A stretch of DNA of 64,000 nucleotides from contig JAIWNE010000029.1 in NCBI GenBank assembly GCA_025331445.1, positions 265,747-329,746 on the forward strand, given 5' to 3'. The position numbers were made by a program, and so were the translations under genes. Source of the stretch: Blakeslea trispora. Lineage: Eukaryota > Mucoromycota > Mucoromycetes > Mucorales > Choanephoraceae. Every line of letters begins with the position of its first letter. The stretch's first letter is position 1. This document shows positions 11,995 through 20,888 of this stretch, piece by piece. The notes beneath the pieces were generated by a model. It did no database searches, was not told the DNA's origin, and saw only the letters and a program-made list of their open reading frames with translations.

Positions 11995-12881
11995 CGGAAT
12001 AAGTGTTTATCAAGAAAGAGAGAGAGAGAGAGGGGCGGAAATGATGTGTAACGCATTCACGGTTAAATAGACCATTTGCGGAAGTAGATTTGCACTATTT
12101 TTTTTTTAAAAAAAACAGAAATGAGGGGGGAGGAAGGCTGTATGCTGTTTCTTTGGAACTCTAAAACAAGATGAGCCGATTTGTTTCCTTGATCATAGAA
12201 TTGGGATTAAAGACTGTCAGGATTTAGCTGCAACAAGATGAAAGTCATTAAGGGTTATTTCTTTCCACTTGTAAATTGGGATATCAGCCTTGGTATAATG
12301 AAATAGACATGACTATGTGCCTTTTTCCATAGTCTACTTTCAACTGAATCTTATCGCAACGCCCCCCATCGTCTGCTTCTAATGAGATACATGCTTTGTT
12401 GTTGACTTATTTTAATCTTATGAACTACAAGTAATGACAGTATGATAGTTATCATGTTGACTAAAAGGATCTTTAAAAGATAGGTAGTCTCCCCCTTATT
12501 TCGATTTGCTTGATAGATATAAAACATAAGCATCAACAGCAATAAAAGATATCAGAACTAACGACTCATCCTAGTTAAGAAAAAAAAAGTGTTTAATTTC
12601 TTAGTCTTTTGCAATCTATTCCTTGCTAATTGAGCAGTTGACTTAAATAAGCAGAGAATCTAGACAACCCAGACAATTTTACTCTGGTGCTGGAAAGTAC
12701 CACACTGTCAGGCAGTGAGCTATCTGCTGGGTTGTTTATTAGATAGAGGAACAATTATTTGACGCATTTAAATTTTTATGCATAGAAAAAAAAGAAAGTT
12801 TTAAAGAGGACTTTAAGAGAGAAAAGGCATCTTGTATGGAATCTGAACAGGTCTCGACTGATGATTGCTGTATGCGCGATA
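11995..12881. other. gene-free stretch (PDK1 promoter side)
   Basis: The first ~150 bp upstream of PDK1 contain GA-rich and poly-A/T runs. The rest is AT-rich with no supported ORF. It ends at the inverted-repeat element. Confidence 0.4.
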
Positions 12882-13220
12882 TATCGTATTTCACATCAAA
12901 TTCGCGAATCTTCAAATCCAATTCGCGAATCTTCAAAATCAATGTCGCGGATCTTACAACTAACATTCGAGGAAAATACACACAGAATTTTATCAATTAT
13001 CGTAAGTAAGATCTTATCCTCTAATACATCTGTTCAGATTTTCAATGCAGTGCTTAGTCCATCCTTCACAATCTTTGGGTCGGATGCTTCTTTCTGCTTG
13101 TTCGATAACCTTGTTCATTATCTCCTTCTTCTCTCTTGGAATGCATTTTCCTCGAATTTTAGCTGTTAAGTCCGCGACATTGATTTTGCAGATTCGTGAA
13201 TTTGATGTGAAAATACGATA
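12882..13220. mobile_element. MITE-like non-autonomous DNA element (339 bp, TA-flanked)
   Basis: Two imperfect inverted arms, left about 12884-12977 and right about 13145-13218, read outward-in as TCGTATTTCACATCAAATTC and its near-exact complement, and end GAGGAAAAT / ATTTTCCTC. Both outer ends abut TA (12882-12883 and 13219-13220), the target used by Tc1/mariner/pogo-type elements. The left arm is ~20 bp longer because the unit AATTCGCGAATCTTCAAA is tandemly duplicated. The ~165-bp core reads on the minus strand as a peptide (13014-13160) with IPREKKEIMNKVIEQ then KDCEGWTKHCIENLNR, which looks like the C-terminal tail of a DDE transposase. So this may be a deletion derivative of an autonomous transposon. 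Element boundaries are seen directly; the transposase assignment is inference. Confidence 0.75.
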
Positions 13221-13473
13221 CATAATTCATCTAATCAAAAGCATACAAAAAAAACAACAATAAAATCAACACATTTATTCCATATTAATATCATGTCTTT
13301 ATTGTTTGTCTCTTTTTATCAAACTATAATGAGCTAAAAGGTAAACCTCGTTTCTCTCTCAATATAAAACTGCTTCAATCGTAATCAGATCCTTCTCTGC
13401 TGCGTAATATAAAACATGATATCAAGTTATGCATACACATACAAACACACACACATACAATAAAATCTATACT

Positions 13474-14763
13474 TTATTTTTTTACAATAAACTTCTTTTT
13501 ATGAACATGTTTGAGTCTTTCTTCTATCCATTGAATTGCATCCTTACAGTGATCATCAGGCTTAAGGCGAGGGTATTGTTGTAAAGCAAGTCGGTAATAA
13601 TCTCTGCCTAATTTGTATTGCCTCACATTACCTGTGAATCTCAAAATGGCATCCAGTACCTTGATAGAGGGTTGAAATCCAAATCCAGCTGTACGTTGAA
13701 CTCCTTCCATCATGCTGGCAGCTCTTGTAGGACACAATGAATAGATACTATCGATTGCCTGTACAGCAACCAGAATATTCTGTTGATGATAAGGTAAATC
13801 CTTATTGGCTTGAGCTACTGCATTTAACAATGAAATGACCAAGGAATTATCCACAATGAGATCAACTTCTAAAGCATTTGAGGCTATGGTAGGTCCTCGA
13901 GCAACAGCTACTTTTTGTGCCTTTTGGGCTAATAGAGAAACAGATGGTTTTGGTTGATTCTTTCGACTCAATCGATGCATGACATCTTGCCAGACACGGC
14001 AAATACTACGCATCTGGAAATTAGGCTCCAGCAAGCCACAGGCCTTCAGAGCGATTGAATAAGTAATGGCGTCAGGGACCATGATGGTATCGACTGAAAT
14101 TCGCTGCAGTTGGTCCAACGTCTTTTCAGGTTGGTTGTTATTGTTATAGACACGCATCAGGTTATTCATGTGAATGATAGAGGGTGTCAGATTAAAATCT
14201 TGCATGCGTTCCATCCAGGCTTCAGCCGACTCTACTGATTGTGGAGAATTGCTTTTAGCATAAGCATTCAACATATGTGTGAAGGTATGGTTGTTGGGTT
14301 CAAATCCTCTTTTTCGCATCTATCACATCATGGTTATTAGCAAACGCATGCATAGTTTTCAATAGACTCTTACTTGGGAATAGTATTGCTCTGCATAGTT
14401 GGCTCTACCATGTACAGCACAATGGTTGATCAGTTGATTCCAAACAACTGTAGACTGTAGATAAATAGGTAATGCTTTTACATAATCAGCTGCATCTTCA
14501 ATCGTGCCCATCCTCAAGATACGTGCTACTCTATCTGAAGCACCATAAGGATCTTCAGGTTTCACATAAGTATATCGATTGGCTTTAGCTAAAGGAGAAT
14601 CTACTTCAATATAACGACGAGAGGAACGAGTGGATTCAGAAGGTGGATCCGATCGACGATGGGAGACATGTCGACAAAAGACAGCATTAGGTGCAATAAA
14701 GTATGATCTCGGTAAAGATCTTGGTATAGTTTGTTCTAAACGTAAAAGACCTTGTTTTAACAT
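13474..14763 (-). CDS. pentatricopeptide-repeat protein, probably mitochondrial
   Basis: Two exons (14374-14763, 13474-14319) give 411 aa. I chose the ATG at 14763 because the predicted N-terminus (MLKQGLLRLEQTIPRSLPRS) is an amphipathic, Arg-containing mitochondrial presequence. The frame is open to 14817, but a 3' splice-like CTACAG lies between, so the extra codons may be a 5' UTR intron. The body has degenerate 35-residue helical pairs: TVVWNQLINHCAVHGRANYAEQ, then RGFEPNNHTFTHMLNAYAKS, then TPSIIHMNNLMRVYNNN and PDAITYSIALKACG. PPR proteins bind organelle RNA in processing, stability or translation; the target is unknown. Basic C-terminus (HVHKKKFIVKK). It lies 78 bp downstream of the esterase-like gene on the same strand. 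Confidence 0.85.
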
Positions 14764-14841
14764 TAGGAAATAGGACTCAAAACTGTAGGTGCACCAAAAA
14801 AAAAAAATTAAAGTCATGCAAATAATAAAAAAAAAAAGTGA

Positions 14842-15961
14842 CTATCGTTTAATTGTGCCAGAAACAAATTCTACAAAACGATCCATCATGGCTTGCCTTG
14901 AAGATCTATCTGTCACCAAAATATCGAGGAACATAAACCACAGATGAATACCAGAGGGCTCTTGCACTACCATAGTCTGTACACCTGATCCTGTAGCTCT
15001 CGAAGCCAAAATACCGCCTTCTTCCAACAGAACTTCTTTACCACCCAACAAGACAAGTAAACGACGAGGTACAAAAGAAGCCAGTTCGTTTGTTTGGCGA
15101 AGGTATCTAAAGGGAGGTATATCGTCTTCATATTCTGTATCTTCTGGTCCCATATAACTCTCTTCCATGCGCTCAATTGACTTTTCAGTCAGGATATCTG
15201 TACCCAAGTTAGCATGCCATGAAGGACCTCCTGCTTCAAGACCAGTATAAGGCGATGCACAGATCATGCCAGCAGGCCGCTTATCGCTTGGAATCTTATG
15301 GAAAAGGGTGTCCAACAAGATGGCTACACCAGCATCGTCACCACCAACAATGATTTTTTGAGGACTGACGTTCATTGTATCCACAAGCCAATTGAATGTC
15401 TTGGCCACATCTTTCATAGCAGTTGGAAAGAGTTGTTCAGGGCCATGATCTTTAAAGAAAAAGAGAATGACACGTTTCTATTGGTCAGTCATTTCTTATA
15501 CACTCTGTTGTTTGTTTCAACTTACGATAATCTGTTACAAAAACCATACTCTTGATATTCCTATCTGCCTGTAATGCTCTAATCCAAGTAGCAAAAGTAG
15601 GTGTATACAATTTGCCCAAGTCGAATCGAAATCCACCACCTTATTTTTTTTTATAAAAAAAAAAAGAATTGGTTATCACGATGGCATGAATCAAGCAAAG
15701 ATGTTATTTACCTGGAACCCATAGTAAAATGACATCTGATTCTGATATTCTATCTGAAACAGCTTCTCTTTTAGCACCCTTCAAGTCTTCTGCTACCCAG
15801 TAACCATAGCCGTCTACTTTATGAATCCAGCTGGAACGTGTTCGAAAGAAAAATGAAAGAAATCCAATAATCTGTCTAGGATAGTGTTGCTTTGGAAAGG
15901 TGAAGGCTACTGTCAGTGCCCAAGTAAGCACCCAACGCTTAAAGCGAGTGATGAGTGACAT
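14842..15961 (-). CDS. alpha/beta-hydrolase (steryl acetyl hydrolase/HSL-like) with lost catalytic residues
   Basis: Three exons (15712-15961, 15526-15639, 14842-15449) give 323 aa. The N-terminus has a basic then hydrophobic stretch (MSLITRFKRWVLTWALTVAF) that could anchor it in the ER membrane, as in Say1-type enzymes. The fold is recognisable: LLWVPGGGFRFDLG in the place of HGGGF, a nucleophile-elbow strand KIIVGGDDAGVAILL, SPYTGLE, a late strand LLVLLGGKEVLLEE and SGIHLWFM near the acid and histidine positions. However, the nucleophile serine of GDSAG is Asp (GDDAG, ~residue 160) and the oxyanion-hole His of HGG is Pro (~residue 83). The family hydrolyses acyl or acetyl esters. This copy is predicted to be inactive as a serine hydrolase, or to use different chemistry. 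Frame intact, splicing clean. Confidence 0.85.
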
Positions 15962-16062
15962 TTGAATTGTATTGGAAATGAAAGAGAGAAATGGGATAAT
16001 AGAAAATAATAGAAATAAAATAAAAAAAAACATGTGTTACACACATACACATGTGTATATTT

Positions 16063-17271
16063 TTATTCTTGCTCTACTTCAACCAACATTGGCTGTCTTG
16101 ATTCTTCATCATATTCTCTATTGTCTCGGTAAAGAAGATAGTGTTGAACGATAAACACAGTATCAAAAGCCATTGACTGAAGTCCAAGTCCACTACATAT
16201 GAGAGTAGAATGAATGTTATGCCTATGCTTTATATGAAAGAAATCGCTTGCTTACAATTTGACTGGGCTCTATTTCACCAATGTATAATTTTAGATGGAT
16301 GTTAAACAAATGACAGTTGACTTACTCCTGAGATACCACTCCAATCTCCACTTAGACTTGCATCCAAACATAACTGTGCAATAGATAGCAAACCTCCTGT
16401 CAAGTCCTATAAAAAAAAAGTAGTAAGCTGCAAGTGGAATTCAAGGGTTGCTTTTTCTATATGTACCAACAAGATGTTATGAATGCTCCAGCCCACTGTT
16501 GATTTCCGCTTGAAATTAATCCAGACTTGTGGCATGTATTTGATGAAACTGACTGCCATTTTGATAAAACTCAGATAATACAACACATCAATCCATAAAG
16601 CCCAGCCAAAGAAAACAGCCAAAGAGAAGACCATGATACCTAAAGCTGTAAAGACAATAAAACATTTAGCTACAAAAGATAGGCGCTGATGCTCGTCTCT
16701 CTAATATAAGAAAGAAAAAAGGTTGATGAATCCAGTTATGTTGATAGCCTATACTGTATTCTCTTTACTTTATACTGAAAGGTTTGCATTAACGTAAAAA
16801 AAGAAATCATAAAGGCATGAACAGCAAATGCAATATCATTAAATCGAACCAAATTGCCGTTTGAATTGGGATATCTTTGCTTGTCTAATGAGGCCTTTAT
16901 TAAAACTATCTTCTAATTTAGATATAAATTGCTTACATTCATGCTGAATTTCTCGACTGAAAAAGAAAGCCAGGTTGTAAATCGAATAGCACAAAAATCC
17001 ATAGACATTATAGCAGAGGAAATCAATGGATAATCCTTGAACACTTTTTTTCATTGCATTAGCACATAGTAAATCAGTTTCTTTCTTTCATACCTTTTCC
17101 GCTGCCAATTTAGAATTACTTGCGGATAGAAACTAAAGGACCAAGCGGTGAAATAGCACTAAAGAGAGAGAGAAAGAGACTCCGCTTCTTTATTCTGTTG
17201 ACCAAGTTTATTCGTGTGTGCTATACCCATCCAATAAGTGTCGAGATGCTAGTTCCAATCTTCCAGTCCAT
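16063..17271 (-). CDS. CTNS: cystinosin-family lysosomal/vacuolar cystine transporter (PQ-loop)
   Basis: Eight exons (17227-17271, 17094-17158, 16937-17043, 16769-16884, 16467-16700, 16326-16406, 16256-16269, 16063-16192) give 263 aa. There are two PQ-loop repeats, [19 protein letters not shown] and [19 protein letters not shown], each with the family's PQ dipeptide. About seven hydrophobic spans are seen, plus the motif [15 protein letters not shown], which matches the animal cystinosin GNPTKFGLGL region. The family exports cystine with protons from lysosome-like compartments. Exon 7 is only 14 nt (AGCCCAGTCAAATT), yet it is needed to restore SPVKF in frame. The acidic C-terminal tail contains no obvious GYDQL sorting motif. 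Divergent from the ADC-lyase-like gene with 123 bp between start codons. Confidence 0.92.
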
Positions 17272-17394
17272 CTTGGAATAGTAATAATAATAAAAGAGAG
17301 AGAAAGGAAAAGCAAGTTCATGTAAAGGCTGGTTTTAAGCCAATCAAATGCTTATTCATCTTTTTTTTTTTTATTTTCCCTTTTTTTTTCATTC
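17272..17394. promoter_or_regulatory. bidirectional promoter between cystinosin and ADC-lyase-like genes
   Basis: Only 123 bp separate the two divergent start codons. The stretch holds GA-rich and poly-T/poly-A runs but no clear TATA box. Sharing of promoter elements is inferred from spacing. Confidence 0.5.
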
Positions 17395-18345
17395 ATGACA
17401 CTTTCTGTTAACTTTAGTTTGCTCGAAACTATTTTGTTTGAGCCTGACCAAGGTGACCTTATTTCAAGTGCATGTGCATGTATGTTTTGCTAAACAGACG
17501 TGTTGTCCAATAGGCTTCTATCTCTTGAGCCAACATCTCGAACGACTCCGAGGAGCTATTCATGACTTTCAACAGCTCGACTCTACCTTGTTTCCTAACC
17601 CACCTTCAGACCAACAGTTGACTGAACAGCTTTGGGAAAAAGTAACCGAGCGAAAAAAGGATTATCAGCGTGTAAACAAATTTAATACAATTTCCTCTTG
17701 GGATTTGATGATTGAAAGCATAGGAGTATAGGTTCGTTTATTAATGGATAAAGATGCTCATGTCACTATTGAGAGTACCTTGTTGCCTCCACTCAAGCAG
17801 ACTGATATCTCGGCTAATACACTTGATGGCCTGGCACAATCAGTTCCTTCTGTCACAGTCAAGCTAGATAGCCAAGCATGGGATCTATCACCCAATGACC
17901 CTTTCATCCTTCACAAGACAACCCATCGTGATATCTATGAGCAGGCTAGATTACGCACCCAATGCAATTACCATGCTGCACCAAAAGAACCCTTTGATGT
18001 TGTACTGTATAACATGAACCATCAGATCACTGAGACAAGCATTGCCAATATAGCTATTGGTGTGCCTCAAAAGGGAGGAACAGGTTATGACTGGAAAACA
18101 CCACCTGTTCAATCTGGGTTATTACCCGGTGTATTTCGCTCTTATTTAATTCAACAAGGTTGGATAAGGGAAGCTGAAATCACTGTTCATGACTTGATTC
18201 AGGCAAATCAAGTAAGTTCTTTTTATTAATGAAAGTAAGCCAACATTAACTCCCGGTCTTTTTTTGGTTATTTAAGCAAGGTGATCCCATTATTTGCTTC
18301 AATTCAGTTAGAAAAGCTTATCGCGTCCAGTTATTGACAGAATGA
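17395..18345 (+). CDS. aminotransferase class IV, aminodeoxychorismate lyase-like
   Basis: Four exons (17395-17452, 17514-17671, 17732-18211, 18277-18345) give 254 aa. The order fits the PabC/class IV fold: FSLLETILFEPDQGFYLL, then HLERLR in the N-terminal part, then FILHKTTHRDIYEQAR carrying the PLP-lysine (HKTT), then LYNMNHQITETSIANIA with the conserved TE-ANI motif, GLLPGVFRSYLI and a closing ICFNSVRKAYRV. These enzymes release pyruvate from aminodeoxychorismate to give p-aminobenzoate for folate; a D-amino-acid or branched-chain aminotransferase role cannot be excluded. In some fungi a similar domain is fused to PabB; here it stands alone. The first intron starts at GTGACC, a slightly weak donor, but the splice restores DQGFYLL. 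Confidence 0.85.
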
Positions 18346-18504
18346 GACCAAGTTGTATTTCTTTCTTTCATAGTAATCTCTTAATACAGTAATCCCACAA
18401 GCACTTTTAAATACTGTGACAAGAATCACATAGGTGGGTTTCTTCAAATTAACTCTATCGCAAGTGGTTAGTTTATCTCTTCTTCTTATTTGAATAGATG
18501 CCAT

Positions 18505-19380
18505 TTACTTGTATTTTGAAGGTATACAGGGTGCAATTGTTTGAATGATGTCTTGCTTAGTGATCATTATGTTATTTCTAATTTCAGTCAAGATGGCGAC
18601 TGTTTCATCTGTTGGCTTATCATCATCTGAGAAATAGTCCTTTTTGACTCTTTCAAAGCAACTGGCTATACGCTCAGTAATAGCAGGACAGATATAATCT
18701 AAGGGAACCCATCGCTTAAGATAGATTCAGTCATCTGATTGTTTGTTTGTTTGTTTGTTGTGGTCTTACAGCACAGTGTCTAATTTTGTTTAATTCTTGT
18801 TCTCGTTCCTTGTCTGGTAGTTGTTTCAAGTGATCTAGGATGAGTTGATGAGTCTTTCTGAACACTATAAAACAAGAAGACTTTGTTCTCTACCCATCAA
18901 TCGAATCACAAATTCAGTAGGCTTAACATTGATTCTGAAGCGATAAAAGACCAAGCCACCACAAGCAGCATCAATTGCTTGAAACTTTTTCTCTTTACGC
19001 TCTTCCTTTTGTTCTTCTTCCTTTTGTTCTTCTTCCTTTTGTTCTTCTTCCTTTTGCTCTTCCTCGAAATCAATTTGGTCAATATCTAATTTACCCTCAA
19101 ACCGTGTCCAAGTAGACTCATGCTCTGGGAAAAGCAATGTAATGTAGTGTTCAAGGCAATTAGATGCTTGACCGAGGGCACGTGTTTCAGCATTGACAGC
19201 GCAGGATATCAATACTCCATTGGCATCGTCTGAGCGCTTTAATAGATGAGAATGCTTTGTTAACCAACGCTGTTTGAATCGACCTCGTAAGATAGGAATG
19301 GTAGCTGTTTCCTTTTTCTGCTTCTTGTTGTTTTCCTCCAGGCTGGATTCATTTTGTCTCTTTTTGGTTTGATCTGTCAT
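18505..19380 (-). CDS. TAN1: THUMP-domain tRNA acetylation cofactor Tan1
   Basis: Three exons (18894-19380, 18770-18864, 18505-18714) give 263 aa. After a basic, Lys-rich N-terminus comes ANGVLISCAVNAETRALGQASN, the start of the THUMP fold, then LLFPEHESTWTRFEGKL. The C-terminal THUMP half ends with WVPLDYICPAITERI and a tail. Tan1 works with the acetyltransferase Kre33/NAT10 to make N4-acetylcytidine in tRNA-Ser and tRNA-Leu. An insertion of tandem EEEQK units (~residues 104-125, a 15-nt repeat, about four copies at 19008-19067) interrupts the domain in a place where yeast Tan1 also has a variable charged segment. Start chosen at MTDQTKKRQ because upstream in-frame residues are hydrophobic poly-pyrimidine noise. 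Converges with the ADC-lyase-like gene, 159 bp apart. Confidence 0.85.
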
Positions 19381-20888
19381 TTTCCTATCATCAATAGCAG
19401 TAAAGAGAGAGAGAGAAAACACACACAAAAAAATGAAAGAGAGATTCAAATAATTAAAATGTGACTTTGGAAAGCAAGAGAGAGAGAGGGGGGGGGGGAG
19501 AACAAATGGTGCATAACCAAGTCTCTTTTTTTTTGGGGGGGGGGGGGTTTAAGATGCTGTTGACTGTTGTAAGAAGAGATGGCTGCTAATAGCTATCTTT
19601 TTTTGTTTTTATTTGATCTACAGTTATTATTAAAAAGAGAAAATGTGTAACATCTATTACTACCAACATGTTGCTCACAAAGCAATTCCAATACTAGCTC
19701 ATCTCTTAAGAACCAAGAAAGCCATACTTTTGTTTTGTCCTGCTTACTTTTACCAGTCATACTTTGCTTGCAGCCCAATACATTCGCTTCCTATACAGAA
19801 GGATGATGTGTGTGGGCATCAGAAATAACAATGGGTTAGAATGAAAAGGGGATTTGTTTCTTTCACTTATAGCCGGTGAAATCAGTGTGTATGTAAAGAG
19901 TAGATACCGAACAAAACAAGACAATAAGAAAAAAGGACAAAAGCAAACACTTTGAGACTAGTTATATAGTGACCATTTGACCCAACCAAAGTAGTATATC
20001 AAGACAGATAAAAAGACTCTTTTCATCTATCTTGACTTTGTTATCAACAAATGATAGATTGATGTTGCTGTTTCATTATTTGGCACAGTATGGTTTGTTA
20101 TTGCAGTCATTGAGAGGTATATTCTATTCTGGTTGTCATCTATAGCTTACTGCTAAACATGGCTCTATTCGAATTCACTCATTCAATACAAACAAATAAA
20201 TTTTCAAGCTGTTGTTCAAACCAAGAGATGTCTGTGATAACACTGGTCAATTCGACTACTTTTAAAACCTCGTTCACCTTTAAAATATCGCTATTGCTGA
20301 TCTCAAAAGTGTAAGTCTATCGAAAAAAAAAGGTACCTTTTTCGAGATTGTATATGTGCACACAATCGAGTCTATTTCTAGAAATGGTGTTTCTTAGGAA
20401 CTAACTTTTCGAAAAAATAACTCAGTAAATCAGATAATCACATCATCATTAGCAATTATTTTTTTTTCCAGCTGTTTCCAGAAATAATCTCAACAACAAT
20501 AACAATTGAAATCACAAGAACTTATCATGTACTATCAAACTCAAAATCCGAGTGATCTTTATTCGAACCGACAAGTCATATGACCTAGTCCGGAATCAGA
20601 TACTTCTTTAACTATCCTATTCAAACAATACAGAAAAAAAACAGGTTCAAAGCAACAGTAATCAATACGTAATGATATCGTCAATGCAAAATGTATTTTC
20701 AAAGACCGAATTTCACTTTCTCCCTCCCCTTCCTTCTCTCCAACCTACTCAGAAATGCAATAGGTTTGAAACACAGACCTTTTTTTTTTTGAATTTAAAA
20801 TATATATCAAATGATCTTTATCTTTACGCCTCTTTTTCTTTCTTTTTCTCTCTCTTTTTTTATCATATTTCAATTAAAATACGCGTTC
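19381..20888. other. gene-free stretch with G-homopolymers; TPS1 promoter
   Basis: Contains two G-runs (11 Gs at ~19488-19498; 13 Gs at 19535-19547), the second directly after a poly-T run. The rest is AT-rich. A CCCCT element at 20726-20730 matches the yeast stress-response core and lies ~160 bp upstream of the trehalose gene, but a single 5-bp match is weak. No ORF or RNA gene supported. Confidence 0.4.
19488..19547 (+). repeat. two homopolymeric G tracts
   Basis: Eleven and thirteen consecutive Gs separated by ~36 bp. They lie upstream of TAN1. Such runs can form four-stranded structures and are also prone to length errors in assembly. Confidence 0.7.

Noticed and set aside
14281..14310. 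tRNA B-box-like string (GGTTCAAATCC) on the plus strand
   Set aside because: It lies inside the PPR coding sequence and has no matching A-box or acceptor stem.
20726..20730. CCCCT stress-response-like element upstream of the trehalose gene
   Set aside because: A single 5-bp match in a pyrimidine-rich stretch is expected by chance.
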